A stretch of DNA of 64,000 nt from Echinarachnius parma (lineage: Eukaryota > Echinodermata > Echinoidea > Clypeasteroida > Echinarachniidae), in the NCBI GenBank assembly GCA_037951105.1, contig JBAMJV010010035.1, forward strand, positions 1 through 64,000, given 5' to 3'. The notes beneath the pieces were generated by a model, which was not told the DNA's origin, did no database searches, and was given only the letters and a program-made list of their open reading frames with translations. A program made the position numbers and the translations under genes. Positions 1 to 11,137 of this stretch are shown here, piece after piece; position 1 is the stretch's first letter; each line of letters begins with the position of its first letter.

Positions 1-1365
1 ATTATTTTGTCACACTTCATTATGAAGTGCCATTGTACCTTATTCTTTAGTCTCCCTTTTATGTTCAGTTTGATTTCTAAATCCAAATGCATACGAAATC
101 ATGCAACAGTGAACCTGTGTTTGGATGGTATTCCAGTAGCGTAGCGTGGCCGGAATGAATAGGAGTGGGAGGGTGGGGGGGGGGGGGGGTGGGTGGTGGT
201 GATCACTACACAATGATCGTCATGATATTTTACAGAAAGGATTCAATTTCGTACATTCGAAGGAAAATCTATTAGAGTATATGTTTTACGACTATTTTTC
301 TCGGAGATTGGAAAAGGGGTAAAAATGTCATCAGAATGTTTCCGTAGTTTGATAAATAGTCTACTGTTCCTTGAAGGGCCGAATGATGAAATGTTGACAC
401 TGTCCATTGAGTCTTTGAATAGAGGTGTTTTTGTAAGTCTGTGCTCGAAATGTAAACATTAGGGTCGTCGTGGTTTGCCAATGACTACCCATGTTTGGTA
501 TAGTAAGGGGAAATAAAGAATAACTGCTGACAATTCACCTGAAATGACGAAATTGGGGGGAATTTAAAGGGTGTATTGTTACAATCATGCATGAATACCA
601 AACGGTATTGTTGAACGACATTTAAAATGCTGAGTGAACAAAGTAGTGAATTTTACCACAAAAGCCCTTTTTGTATACTTAAAATCCAAGGAACTACAGC
701 GTCTAGTTGGCCTGATTTTCACAATTAGGCATTATATACTTTATTCTTCGTCAAGAAAAAAACAAACAGCAGTCATTTCCCATGCAACTAATCCATTTTG
801 GAGTAATTAGTAAATATCTGTCCTGGGAAGGCCTCTTTTAGTGGGGCGTAAACTGGCTGCTAAGTGAGATTTGGCATCAGAAAATTAGTCCAAAATGTTA
901 CTTTTCATGGATTTGTTTTCGGCACACCGATTTTTCAAGTCATCCAATATGGAATACGTGCCAAAGTACGTTGTATATTTCAGTTCTATTAACGGTGCAA
1001 TAAATAAATGTTCATTAGATTACAATTTACACTCTGAAATGTACGTATAGTCACTATTGCGGACGTGGTAATAACAGCTTTCACTGGACATACTATTTTT
1101 GTTACTATATTTTGGGAGGCGCACCGTTCTTGTTTTGTTTTGGGGTACCTTGTATAATATTATATTTCCTCTCATCGTGATATGTTTGATGTGTGTATAA
1201 GTCTTCTGATCAATGTTGTTCTCAAGATATTACAAAAAGGTGAAGCCATTGTTTATGTAACTATGCGTGATGACAAATCTTTGTCCGATTAAGAGTCACG
1301 TATCTGTGACGTAAGTTTGTGAAATATTAGTTGTGCCCTTACACATCCATACATGATCGATTTGA
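1..1365. other. AT-rich non-coding sequence with dispersed-repeat fragments
   Basis: No gene seen. A G-run (about 163-190) follows a hAT-like end fragment (CAGTAGCGTAGCGTGG, about 132). Sequence 830-1,012 recurs with moderate divergence at 23,940-24,120 (shared 'GTAAACTGGCTGCTAAGTGA'), so both are copies of an unclassified dispersed repeat. A segment near 1,100-1,155 resembles the right end of the foldback element at 39,838. Confidence 0.5.
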
Positions 1366-1512
1366 TGTTTTCTTGATATATCTAAATGTTTTGATTCCAT
1401 TAATCATGAATTGTTGTAAACAAAATTAGAATATTATGGTATTAAAGGCAATTCATTAAAATGGTTTATTAGTTACTTAAAGGATAGGAGTCAAATAGTT
1501 TATTGTCATGGT

Positions 1513-2151
1513 ATGTTATCTAAATCTGAACGTATACTTTATGGCGTACCTCAAGGGAGTGTTCTTGGACCCATATTGTTTCTTTTATTTATTAATGACT
1601 TGTCACAATCGGTACAATTATGTTCATGTAATATGCTCGCAGATGATGTAGTTATATATTATGCGGATACAGATATTGATAACTTGGTGAAACATTTTCA
1701 AGCTGATTTAAACTTAATTTTTAAATGGTATGAACAAAATAGATTACGACTTAATGTAGATAAGACAAAAGTTATGCTTTTAAGTACACGTTCAACACAT
1801 CAGTTAAATGTTTATATGGATGACAAGAAAATTGATCAGGTTCATAGCTTTCGGTACTTAGGTGTAGAAATTGATGATAAACTTAAATGGAGTGCTCATG
1901 TTCATAACCTTGTTAGATCTATTTCTAGTAAATTATACTCATTGCGTAAAATGTCCCAATTTTTGGATAAAAAGTCTCTATTAATGATGTATAATATGAC
2001 CATTCAACCTTGTATAGATTATTCGATTACAGTCTGGGGCAATTGTTCACAGAAGAATAAGGATTTATTATATCGCTTACAAAAAAGGGCAGCTAGAATT
2101 GTTACATCTAATTATGATTATGAAACTGTTAATGGAAAAGATTTACGGTAA
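1513..2151 (+). pseudogene. LINE reverse transcriptase fragment, palm and thumb region
   Basis: This open stretch of 212 codons carries PQGSVLGPILFLLFINDL, the LADDVVIYY active-site box (catalytic DD), LRLNVDKTKVMLL and the RYLGVEIDDKLKW motif. The same frame continues upstream past a TAA to the DLSKAFD-like box, so the apparent start codon is not real. It ends at a frameshift. Copying its own RNA into DNA at a nicked target would have been the role of the intact enzyme. Confidence 0.75.
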
Positions 2152-2159
2152 TTAAAACA

Positions 2160-2465
2160 TTAAAATGGCAATCATTAGGTCAACGAATGAATTATTTTTT
2201 AGCAACACTAATGTACAAATCCGTTCATGGAATAGCTCCTACTCACTTATGTAATGCAATTGAAATGGTTTGTGATCGCCACGATATTAATACGAGAGCA
2301 GCTAACACTTTGAATATTATACTACCTAAACCGAAAGTACAATGTTATAAAAATAGCCTTATATACTCAGGTGGCATTGTCTGGAACTCGCTGCCTACTC
2401 ATTTACAATGTTCGAGGTCTCTTCCCTCTTTTAAACGTTTATACAAACAGCTGTATTTTCACTGA
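2160..2465 (+). pseudogene. LINE reverse transcriptase C-terminal fragment
   Basis: This continues the preceding fragment in another frame: TLKWQSLGQRMNYFLATL, then YKSVHGIAPTHL, TRAANTLNI, SGGIVWNSLPTHL and FKRLYKQLYF. This is the standard C-terminal tail of CR1/Jockey-type ORF2 proteins and ends at a natural-looking TGA. Confidence 0.7.
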
Positions 2466-3092
2466 TGTATATATGACCAGCGGAACGATAGATAACTGTT
2501 TTTAATTATATTGTTTTAAATTGTTGTTTAGTAAATACTCCAACATATACGTGATCTATCGGACAAAGCAGAACGGGTGGATGAATGTAGCTGTGTTTAT
2601 TTGTGGTTATGATTCCATTGTGTGATACGGATGAGTGAATGTGCGTGCTTCTCCCATTGTGATGTGTGGCTGTGCGTGTGCCTGCTGTATGATTGTGAGG
2701 TTTTCTGTCATGTCTGTGTTGACATTGTTCTGCTTGACTGATAATCACGTGCTAGCTGGAGTAACCAAACAATTTTATTTCTCTCTTTCGTAAAAATTAG
2801 TATATTTAGACTGTATATATATATATAGAAACTTAATTGTGTTTTTATGATTTGAAATAAATTGAAACTATTTTAATACAACTTTGTCCAAAATTTTAAT
2901 AAAGTATATCTTGAATCTGCTGGTCATATGCTATTTGTACATATTTTTATATTTATATTTATCATATTAATGTATTATTGTTTTATGTATATTGTATGAT
3001 GTTATATCAGGACCCTGACGAAAAACAGTATCCTTGCTGATCAGGCTATCCTGTATAAATATATTTGAATAATTAAATAAATAAATAAATAA

Positions 3093-4120
3093 CTTCAATT
3101 AATATTGTGCATTTTTCCTAAATAGATCACGGGTCAACTTCTAGTATACGCGCATGGGCTATGATTTGTCCAGTTCACTATGTCTTAATTAATACCTTCG
3201 TTCAAAATTTTGAGCGATTTGCAGATCTATACATTTTTGGAAACGTTGATAATACTACATCTGAAAACCAATGTTGCCATTTCTTGAAAGCCGGCATAGG
3301 GGCCATATTGGCTTTTCAAAATGGCCGCAATAATCGACTGTGTTTGGCCATGGACCCTACTGTTTGGCCTTTATCTCCCAAGCTAAGCCACCTAATGTAT
3401 ACATTTGTATGTCTAAACCCATTTTCCGGACCAAGGAATTGAATGGCAAACAGGAGAATAGTTTAAAGAGACTTAGTAACATTGTCCAAATCCTCAAAAT
3501 AAAATTGTAATTCTAGCGGTTCCCTTATACCTTGTTGTATTCGTATTAACAAAAAAAAATCATGGGACAGGTTTCGGTTTTTCAAATTTCCCTTTCGTTA
3601 CAAAGATATGTATGAATGAAGTATTCAGATAAGAAAAACTACGTGCGAGTTTTTCATCCCTGTACAAAGTGAATGCAGTGAGTTATTGAATATCCAATAT
3701 CACTTTGCATTTTCGCTCATTACTTGGCCATGCAATGTCCATTTGACTTGAAATTTTCACACAATACCCTGTGGACATGTGAGATAACAACAATATACAT
3801 TGCATCAGCCATTCATCACTTTTTGCACATTTCAACAAAGTTACTAGATCCCTTTAATATGACGGCAATATTGGATTTCCAAAATGGCCGCCATGATCAA
3901 CCTTTTTTGAACAATGTCTCACAATCAAAGACACCTAGTATACACATGTTCGCGTCTATTCGTGTCTATTTGCTAATTGCAATATTTAGAAAAGTTTATA
4001 TGACGGCAATACTCTCTTTAAAAAGGCCTCAGCCTATATCCCAATATAAGCCACCTAATGCATCACTTTAATGGTCTAAACCCACATTTTTAGGACCAAG
4101 GAGTTCAATGGCAAATCGCA
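3093..4120. other. MITE and duplicated non-coding repeat
   Basis: No gene. Two related segments (about 3,285-3,445 and 3,862-4,115) share 'AAAATGGCCGC' and 'TAAGCCACCTAATG' phrases and 'GGACCAAGGAnTTnAATGGCAAA'. They flank a family A MITE (3,462-3,857). Confidence 0.5.
3462..3857. mobile_element. MITE family A copy
   Basis: Starts TTAAAGAGACTTAGTAACATTG and ends GTTACTAGATCCCTTTAA, which are imperfect inverted termini flanked by TTAA. Related copies lie at about 6,385, 19,108, 19,905, 24,218, 40,723, 47,856 and 56,640. Confidence 0.6.
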
Positions 4121-4898
4121 ATAATGAGAATGGTTTAATATATCATCAATATTTTAATTTCAAAGCTGCCGCTATGAATATCAACATTTGTCAATAATTA
4201 TGAGTTTAGATTACTTCACATTATTTTAAAACACAAAATTCGCATAGAACTAAGTACTCATTTCATAGTTGTATAGCAGTTTAATAGTTTAGTAGATGTT
4301 TTGGCCAAATGAACTTCCAAGCATACCCCCCCCCCCCCCACACTCCTTCCGTCTCCCCAATATCTCCACATCTAAGCCATTTTGTCACATTAAAATAATG
4401 TCTTTCCCTTTCAAATAATTTGAACCACGAACTTCTGCATATCAACTGTGTCCTGATATTTACCATCCATAGAATGTATTTTATTTAGTACTAGGATTAA
4501 AAGTGGATTATCAGTAATGAAGAACTTGACTTCATTTCAAACCGTGCTTTAATTAACATGTATCATAATAATTACTGTTTTCACTAAACAAGTTACTTTT
4601 AGTTTTCTAACTACATAGGTTTGTTTTCTTTGCTGCGACAACGCTTCCTTTGCTGAAGACACTCCTGATTGAAAATAAACTTTACATACATGATTCAAAC
4701 CACTGCTTATTATATCAAAGCCTGAGGAGGTCTGAATGTCAAGATCAACGAGCAAGTTGGAATATGAATATGAAGTGACATCGCCTGGATTCCCGTATAG
4801 TAGTTATGGTATAATAATTAATCAGGTTCCGTAATTCGCATTTTGTGACCCCATGGTCAAGTTTCAAAATTGATGTATTACGTTTTATGTGTCTACAG
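4121..4898. other. non-coding, intron or 5' flank before domain 1
   Basis: No exon with a signal peptide was recognised. A C-run lies at 4,326-4,340. The last ~150 bases match the intron in front of domain 5. Confidence 0.45.
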
Positions 4899-5207
4899 TT
4901 CGTCTTGCGGATGGTGCAAGAAGCTATGAAGGCCGAGTAGAGGTGTTCTATAACGGAGCCTGGGGGACTGTCTGTCATGACTACTGGGGTATCCAGGATG
5001 GGAACGTTGTATGCAGAAGCCTTGGTTTCCCATCTGCCGAGGCCACATGGGGTGGAGCACCATTTGGAAGGGGTACCGGAGACATTCTTCTGGAGAGTGT
5101 TCATTGCACTGGGTCTGAGCCGACCATCTTAGATTGCACTCACCTTGGTCTCTATGTCCATAATTGCAATCACGCTAAAGATGCTGGTGTGAGATGTACT
5201 TATACAG
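4899..5207 (+). CDS. exon, SRCR domain 1 (block A, unit 1)
   Basis: An exon of 309 bases opens after CTACAG and closes at ACAG|GTGAGC. The first codon is split (x|TT, read as Val). The 103 residues start VRLADGARSYEGRVEVFYNG and keep the SRCR core: WGTVC, VVCRSLGF, FGRGTGDILL, CTGSE, DC, NC and DAGVRC. There are six cysteines, the group A pattern without C1 and C4. CHDYWG replaces the commoner CDDxWD, a variant shared only with domains 5 and 9 (domain 9 has CHNHFG). It is the closest relative of domain 5 and differs from it at about 14 positions. The upstream intron from about 4,745 is also homologous to 16,640-16,790. It is the first SRCR exon visible, but the phase-1 acceptor requires at least one more exon upstream. 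Confidence 0.88.
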
Positions 5208-5936
5208 GTGAGCATTACGGACAATACTTTGACAATTAATCACGTGTATTTAATATGCCTTTTAGTGTGGCAAGATTAATAGTTATTTCAATAATGGGAT
5301 CACGAGGACGTCACATTTGTCCTTGCTAAGCAAGACATTTGTCTACGTTCATTATTCTCAAACCAGACGTATTTTTTGTTTGGGACCCAGTAGGAGGTAA
5401 ACGGCACTGTAAGAAGCTCCCCAACGCTTCCCAAAGCTCGCACAGGAGAATAAGTGGGGAAGGTGCACGCACTCTTTGCAGGCTGGCAATTACATTAATA
5501 CGTTTTATGACTGGTTGATAATATTGAGAAGCGCTTTAATACATAGTATACTAATTGTTTGATGGCTTTGAAAAGTACTAAAGTACATTAATATTACACT
5601 GATATATCCTTTCGGTCAATATACCAGAAATTTAGAGGACAATTTTATTCAAGGAATTGTTTAAAACAAAGTCATTATTAGAATTGCCACTAAACATCAC
5701 AAGTGACAGTCATATTAATTTAATGTCGGGACCAATCATAATAACGCTTTAACCACTATTAGAATATTAATATAAATGTACAGAAGTTCAGACAATGCAT
5801 TTAAAATATATTGTGACAGAGATGTTTTCTTTCTTCGTAGAAAGATGTCGTATTACTTATACTTCCATTAGAATGTATAACGCTTTAAACTGATTCATTT
5901 CAATAATGTATTTATATTTATATAATCACATTGCAG
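5208..5936 (+). other. intron between domains 1 and 2
   Basis: GTGAGC...TTGCAG intron of 729 bases, without a recognisable insertion. It aligns in pieces with the 1,592-base intron between domains 5 and 6, so it serves as the unoccupied reference for two insertions there. Confidence 0.7.
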
Positions 5937-6245
5937 CTCGCCTTCTCGATGGGGATACTATCAATGAGGGTCGTGTGGAAGTATACTACAACGGAACCTG
6001 GGGAACTGTCTGTGATGATGATTGGGATATCAATGATGCGAATATTGTCTGTATAAGTCTTGGTTTCCCGGCTGCCGAAGCCGCTCTGGGAGGCGTAACA
6101 TTTGGCCAAGGGACCGGAGAAATTATACTGGGTGATGTTGATTGTACCGGGACTGAGTCAACCATCTTTGATTGTGCACATGCTGAGCTTGGCGCCCATA
6201 ACTGCCTGCACAGCCAGGACGTTGGCGTCAGATGTTCACATTCAG
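5937..6245 (+). CDS. exon, SRCR domain 2 (block A, unit 2)
   Basis: The exon spans 309 bases between TTGCAG and TTCAG|GTAAAA. The split first codon reads Ala (G|CT), so the domain begins ARLLDGDTINEGRVEV instead of the usual VRL. Core motifs are NGTWGTVC, DDDWDINDANIVC, SLGFPAAEAALGG, FGQGTGEIIL and CTGTESTIFDC, with a closing DVGVRC. Six cysteines are present. An Ile replaces the usual Arg after the second cysteine (IVCISLGF where most domains have VVCRSLGF). Its partner is domain 6 (18,696-19,004), which has the same ARLLDGDTINEG start and differs at about 15 positions. Both flanking introns resemble those of the partner. Confidence 0.88.
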
Positions 6246-6540
6246 GTAAAATGAGAACAAGGAAACAAACGATAAACGAAACTATCAGTAATGTTATGAG
6301 TCTTATAATACACACTGTCCGTTTTTTAAAGATTAAACGAAATAAGTTTGTCAATTAAGTTTATTTCAAATAACATATATATTGTTAAAGGGATTTAGTA
6401 ATATTGTCCAAAAAGAAACAAAATTAGAAATATAATGTTTTCTCATTCCGTGTTGTATCCGTATTCATACCAATAGAAGCATGGAACATATCTTGTTTTT
6501 TCTCAAATTGAAAAAAAAATTCTCAAGTGAACTCACACTT

Positions 6541-7005
6541 AAATGGATAGTTGGGTTTGGTATAGAGGGCGCTCCACGAAATAGTTTTTGTTTGAGATGT
6601 TGAAAAACTGAGTGTCAAATTCGGAATAGCATACAATTGTAATGGCAGAATAAACTTTCTTGATCAAAATTGCTTCAGAAATGACTGAGATATCTATTAA
6701 GATAACTATTTCTAACAATTATGGATCTCCACAATTATAAGATAATTTTGAACCAGCCGTTAAAAATTCATCAAAATGCTTCATTTTTTCAAAAATGTAC
6801 CGAAGAGGTTTGTTAATAGTTGTTGATTATCACTACGGTATTTCAACAATAAATCACATGCACAATACTTTATTTAAAATTGTTGAAACCTATGATTGTT
6901 TAGAGAAAGCCCTAATGAGTTGTAATGGCTGTGTTTTATTGATAATAGGTTTTTACTTAGCCATTTGTAATTTTGTATTCCTTTGAGCATGGTGGAGTAG
7001 TTCAT
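6541..7005. mobile_element. MITE family B copy (degraded)
   Basis: Has the family phrases 'TTTGGTATAGAGGGCGCTCC', 'CAGAATAAACTTTCTTGATC', 'GAGAAAGCCCTAATGAG' and 'GAGCATGGTGGAGTAGTT'. Better-preserved copies lie at 41,931, 52,983 and 61,999. It sits inside a family A MITE. Confidence 0.55.
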
Positions 7006-7630
7006 ACTTCCATTGCATTCAAAATATATTTACGATTGAATTGTTCTGATGTTAAACTGTCTACGGGATAATTTAAGCTGTGCAATAGTAAGTGTAATGA
7101 GTTAGTGCATATCACTTTGTATTTTTGCGCATTCCTCGGGCATATAACATGCATTTAACTCAAGGTTGAAGGTTCATTTTATGTCTTTCTTTCACAAAAA
7201 ACATTTGAACAAACAGCATAAGTAGAACATTTGAAGTGAAATATTCAATCAATGTACAACCAAAATGTGTTTTTTCTTTTTCTAAACAAGTCATACAAGA
7301 AGAGGAGACCGCTGGGCTTGTAAGAGAGGTCCCCATACAAAATAATACATCAATGTTTCAATTACTTTGAAACATTTAAAATAAGTAAAACTATCTCACA
7401 AGACTATGAATGAATAAACATGGGAAAGCGTGGGAAAAATATTTACAAAATGGATAGCTTGAAATTTGAAAAGGAGAGGAGGAAAATATATACAAAAGGA
7501 TGGAGAGGAAAAGAGCAAAATGGAACAAGGCAAACAACAAACATGGAAAAGCAGATAAAGAAGAAGATTGTATGTAGAGGGAATGGGTGTTGGGAAAAAA
7601 TAGGGTGTTAAAAAAAACTTAAAAATAGAA

Positions 7631-7666
7631 CAGAGAGAGAGAAAGAGAGAGATAGAGAGAGAGAGA

Positions 7667-7708
<42 letters not shown>

Positions 7709-7717
7709 GGGAGGGAG
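7631..7717. repeat. (GA)n microsatellite
   Basis: About 85 bases of almost uninterrupted GA repeats with a few A or G interruptions. The Leu/Ser-rich frames on the opposite strand are artefacts of this tract. Confidence 0.9.
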
Positions 7718-8156
7718 AGACATATAATGTGAACTACAAACATTTACAACATTTAAATTTAATAATAAACACAAACAAAACAAAACAAAAACAATGCACG
7801 TTATCAATAACAAGCATAAATAATTACTTAATATCATTTCTGGAAATATCATTTTTACATTAAATATTCTCAGCATAATTACTCAAATGTAATTTAAATT
7901 TTTGTTTAAAAACAAACACTGACTGAACACGGTTATATTGATAGGAAGTGAGTTCCAAAACGTGGGACCAGTTATAACATGTGGTATATGAAGTGAAGTT
8001 GCCTGCCTTGTATTATAATAGTTATCAATTTGATTGATCTTTCGAAATATTTGTACTAGCGCATTTGGGAGAGCACCATTTTAAAAACCATACATAATTG
8101 CGCCTAACTTTAACAAGTAAATGTATTCAACCTTCAATTCATCATCATCATCAAGT

Positions 8157-8729
8157 TCAGGTGGCGCTGTAAAGCGCTGCTGTGGTCTTCACGAGAGCAC
8201 GCCATGCAACCCTGTCTTCTGCCAAGTGTGTTGCACCCTTCATTCCTTCCCCGGACACTCTCCTGATATCGTCAGTCCAAGATGTAGGTGGACGACCTCC
8301 GCCACGTTTTCCTTCAATTGCGCCTTGCAGTATTCTCTTCTCAATTCCTTCAGTTCTCCTAACGATGTGCCCAAAGTACTTTAGTTTTCGTTCCATAATT
8401 TCCCTTCTGATAATTAAGTCTGTTCCAATCTTGTTCAGAATCCATACATTTGTCTTCATATCTTGCCAAGACACCTGTAAAAGCCTTCTGTAGCACCACA
8501 TCTCAAAAGCGTCAACTCTTTTCCTGTCGTTCTTTGTCATGGCCCAAGACTCGCATCCATATGTAGCAATGGAGAATGCAGTTGCACGAAAAAGTCGAAC
8601 CTTCAGATCGAGTGACAGGCCTCGGCTTTTCCAGATATGAGACATGCTCTGCACGGTTGATCTTGCTATTGCCAGTCTTCTCCTTATCTCTGTAGTGCTC
8701 CCCCCTTTGTTATTGATTATGGAACCCAA
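8157..8729 (-). pseudogene. RTE-like reverse transcriptase, C-terminal part
   Basis: Open for 190 codons: MGSIINNKGGSTTEIRRRL, RATAFSIATYGCESWAM, RKRVDAFEMWCYRRLL, VSWQDMKTNVWIL, RKLKYFGHIVRR and KRGGGRPPTSWTDDI. This is the connection and C-terminal block typical of BovB/RTE proteins, 5' to the (GAT)n tail. Confidence 0.78.
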
Positions 8730-8767
8730 GTATACAAACTGACTGACTTCTTCAATCTTCTTTCCAT

Positions 8768-9060
8768 CTATGGTGAAATCGTTGTTGTCGTGTCTTTGTC
8801 GACTACCATTATTTTAGTCTTGTTAGTGTTCAATAGAAGATCTTTCTCTTCACTCGCCTTTTTAATACGGTTCAATAGGTCAATGAGCTCCTCTCTGCTG
8901 CTGCAAACTAGGGTAGTGTCATCCGCATACTTCAGGTTTGTGATCTTTGTACCTCCGAATTTCACTCATCCATTGAAACCTTCCAGTGCCTCTCTCATGA
9001 TGTCCTCAGAATATATATTCAAAACGTTTGGAGATAGTTTACAGCCTTGCCGTACACCTC
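8768..9060 (-). pseudogene. RTE-like reverse transcriptase, catalytic palm
   Basis: Carries WDTEWFEIGRGVRQGCKL, SPNVLNIYSEDIMREALE and, after a stop in VNG*VKFG, TNLKYADDTTLVCSSREE with the catalytic YADD intact, then LLLNTNKTKIMVV. It forms the middle of the element. Confidence 0.72.
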
Positions 9061-9234
9061 TGCCTATTTCAAACCACTCAGTATCCCAACTACTGGTCCT
9101 CACTGTAGATTCTTGGTCCTGATACAGATTCTTGGAACTGGTAAAGATTCTTGATCAGTCCTACTATGTGACTTGGGAATCCCATCTTTGTCATTGTATC
9201 CCACAGTTGATGGCGGCTTACACAGTCGAATGCC

Positions 9235-9765
9235 TTACTGTAATCTATGAAGCACATTATAAAGAGGACGTTTGAGTTCTCTGCATTTCTCGATTACATT
9301 TCTGATGTTAACGATCTGATCTCTTGTCCCCCTGCCTTCACGGAACCCTGCCTGCTCTTCTGAGATCTCTTCTTTCACCTTGACTCTCATTATCCTGCTA
9401 ATGACCTTCAGAGGTACTTTACTTGCATGACAAATCAAGCTTATTGTCCGATGATTTGAAAAAAATTTCAGACCCCCCTTCTTTGGTAATGTTATGAATA
9501 CAGCTTTACACCAGTTTTTAGGCCATTCTTTCTCCTTCCAGATATTGCAGCAAGGACGCCACATCAAATCAATCCCTTCTTCACCGGTAGCCTTCCACAT
9601 CTCAGAAGTCAAGTTGTCTAAACCAGGAGACTTGCCATCCTTCAGTTGTTCCATTGCTATCTCTACTTCTGATCTTAGTGGAGGGGGCTCCATTTCATCT
9701 CTTTCCTCCCATCGTGTGCCATCTTCATTTTCCTGTGCCGCAAACAGCTTTCTACTGTACTGCAT
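9235..9765 (-). pseudogene. RTE-like reverse transcriptase, N-terminal part
   Basis: This open stretch of 176 codons has SPGLDNLTSEMWKATG, NWCKAVFITLPKKG (an RT-0/1 box) and SEEQAGFREGRGTRDQI. A one-base shift at about 9,265 moves the true continuation (MCFIDYSKAFDCV) to another frame. Confidence 0.75.
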
Positions 9766-9837
9766 CCATCTGTTTTTATGTCCTCACTATTTGTCAGTGT
9801 TTTGCCATTTTCGTCATTAATCACATCCAACCTTCAA

Positions 9838-10224
9838 TTACTTATTAATATAGAATAACACATTAGTATGAGCACGATAATTTAAACTAAAAACAACTCT
9901 AAGCACCCTTTTCTGGGCAACAAAAACCTTATCTATTCGTGTTTTTAATGACTTTCTCCATTCCATCACTCCATAATTGAGATAAGGCAAAATCAAAGTA
10001 TAATATAAAATAAGCAAAATTTCTTGTGGAACAACAAAACCTAATTTATAGATTACACCAGTATTTATACACACATCTTTACAAATGTTACTACAATGAG
10101 ATGCCCAATACAGCTTCTCATCAATGTGTAGCCTAAGAAACTTGGTGGAAGTTACTCTCACACCATTAACATCATCAAAAAGTACATTTCCAAGTAAATC
10201 CTTTAGGGAGTTGCTAAAAAACAT
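9838..10224 (-). pseudogene. LINE reverse transcriptase fragment (thumb and connection)
   Basis: Contains DVNGVRVTSTKFLRLHIDE, the position of the RYLGV motif in which Y is R and G is R. LILPYLNYGVMEW and QKRVLRVVFS follow, all conserved LINE landmarks. Only a chance stop created at the RTE-like insertion point ends the frame. The natural continuation lies at 8,127 and below. Confidence 0.7.
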
Positions 10225-10316
10225 ATAATGCTAAAAAACATATAGTTTGTCTTTTGAAGGTTCAAAGAAAACTTATTTGCATGAAACCACTTTCTTTAAA
10301 TCACTATTAACCGTAT

Positions 10317-10650
10317 CTAATACAACTTCAGGGTTTTTATGAGAAAAAAAACACTTGAATCATTTGCCAAAAATATAAAAAGATAATGAAAAGATATGAA
10401 ATCAGATGAAAAATAAAAAATCATTAATATATAATACAAAAATAGGGGATCAAGAATGGACGCCTGAGGGACTTTACAAGATATAGTTTGATGACTCTTG
10501 TCAATCCCACTCAATGATAAAAATTGTTTTCTGCCGGTTAAATAGCTCCTGAACCAAATAAGAGCGATGCCCCTTACTCCATAATACAAACATTTACTTA
10601 TTAAAATTTCATGATCAACAGTATCAAACGGCTTAGAGAAATCCCAAGAT
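10317..10650 (-). pseudogene. LINE reverse transcriptase fragment (finger and palm)
   Basis: Minus-strand motifs are DFSKPFDTVDHEIL (about 10,610-10,650), GVRGIALIWFRSYLTGRKQF and CKVPQASILDPLF. The PQGS box has become PQAS, and the YADD box is damaged to LANDSS near 10,345. It belongs to the element described above. Confidence 0.7.
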
Positions 10651-11137
10651 ATACGAATTGTATCAATAAAGTGTAGAATAGCATGTTTAGTGGTGTGTTT
10701 CTCACGAAAACCAAACTGGCATTTTGAAAATATTTTAGTCTTATTTAAAAATATTACTGTCCTAGCATAATGTATAAGCTTTTCTAAAAATCTTTGAAAA
10801 GGATGTCAATAATGAAATGGGTCTATAGTTACTTAATGTGTGAGGATCACCCTTTTTTAATAACAGCAATTATTGGCAATTTTCATTTGTCCAGGTACAA
10901 TACCAGAGGAGAGAGATAAATTAAAAATATGAACAAGTAGAATCACACATCCATGTACATGTATTATATCCTTAATTAATGAATTAATTGTGTATGCCAT
11001 CAAAGCAAGGGCTCTTAATGTTTACTATGAACTTGAAATGTTTACACATGTGTCGACATACTGAATGACACCTATACAAATATTATTAATTATTCATCAC
11101 TGCGTGCGTCGATAAAGTTACTAGAATCCTTTTAACC

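Larger units (their letters stand above)
1366..3092 (+). mobile_element. CR1/Jockey-like LINE, 5'-truncated and broken
   Basis: Reverse-transcriptase remnants read DISKCFDSINHELL at about 1,375-1,416 (the DLSKAFD box), then GVPQGSVLGPILF, then LADDVVIYYAD as a YADD-type box. Conserved C-terminal LINE motifs follow (RYLGVEIDDKLKW, QKRAARIVT, GGIVWNSLP). A long 3' untranslated tract ends in GTATAAATATATTTG and an (AAAT)n tail at 3,070-3,092. Clade assignment rests on motif style only. The copy is dead: an in-frame TAA at 1,417-1,419 and a frameshift near 2,146-2,152 break it. Confidence 0.75.
8140..9827 (-). mobile_element. RTE-clade-like LINE inserted in the CR1-like LINE
   Basis: The insertion is bounded by a 12-base direct repeat, CAACCTTCAATT, at 8,128-8,139 and 9,828-9,839. 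It ends on its 3' side (low coordinates) in a short (GAT)n tail, typical of RTE elements. Minus-strand motifs are KDGKSPGLDNLTSEM, the WKNWCKAVFITLPKKG region, EEQAGFREGRGTRDQI, FIDYSKAFDCV, GVRQGCKLSPNVLN, NLKYADDTTLV, TYGCESWAM and LKYFGHIVRR. They match BovB/RTE-type order. The 5' endonuclease is missing, and frameshifts near 9,265 and 8,750-9,060 break the frame. Confidence 0.8.
7735..10980 (-). mobile_element. CR1/Jockey-like LINE, minus strand, split by an RTE-like LINE
   Basis: Read on the minus strand from 10,900 down: KKGDPHTLSNYRPIS with one frameshift, QFGFREKHTTKHAIL, DFSKPFDTVDHEIL, YYGVRGIALIWFRSYL, a decayed VPQASILDP box, then an LRLHIDEKLYWASHC thumb motif. The C-terminal tail resumes beyond the inserted RTE-like element at 8,127 and reads LGAIMYGF*NGALP, YNTRQATSLHIP and GPTFWNSLP. 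The two halves join in frame across the insertion. Stops and frameshifts make it inactive. Outer ends are uncertain, and the whole inserted segment spans about 7,160-11,030. Confidence 0.75.
6385..11137. mobile_element. family A MITE interrupted by nested insertions
   Basis: The left part begins TTAAAGGGATTTAGTAATATTG (6,385). A middle part resumes at about 7,005 (TTTACGATTGAATTGTTCTG...CTACGGGATAATTTAAGC). The last part resumes at about 11,031 (ACTTGAAATGTTTACACATG) and ends with GATAAAGTTACTAGAATCC. Between them lie a family B MITE (6,541-7,005) and a LINE-bearing segment (about 7,160-11,030). The matching sequences at 19,905-20,500 in block B lack these insertions. Confidence 0.55.

Noticed and set aside
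7396-7876. Long Leu/Ser-rich frames on the minus strand
   Set aside because: They are translations of the (GA)n microsatellite and show no domain.
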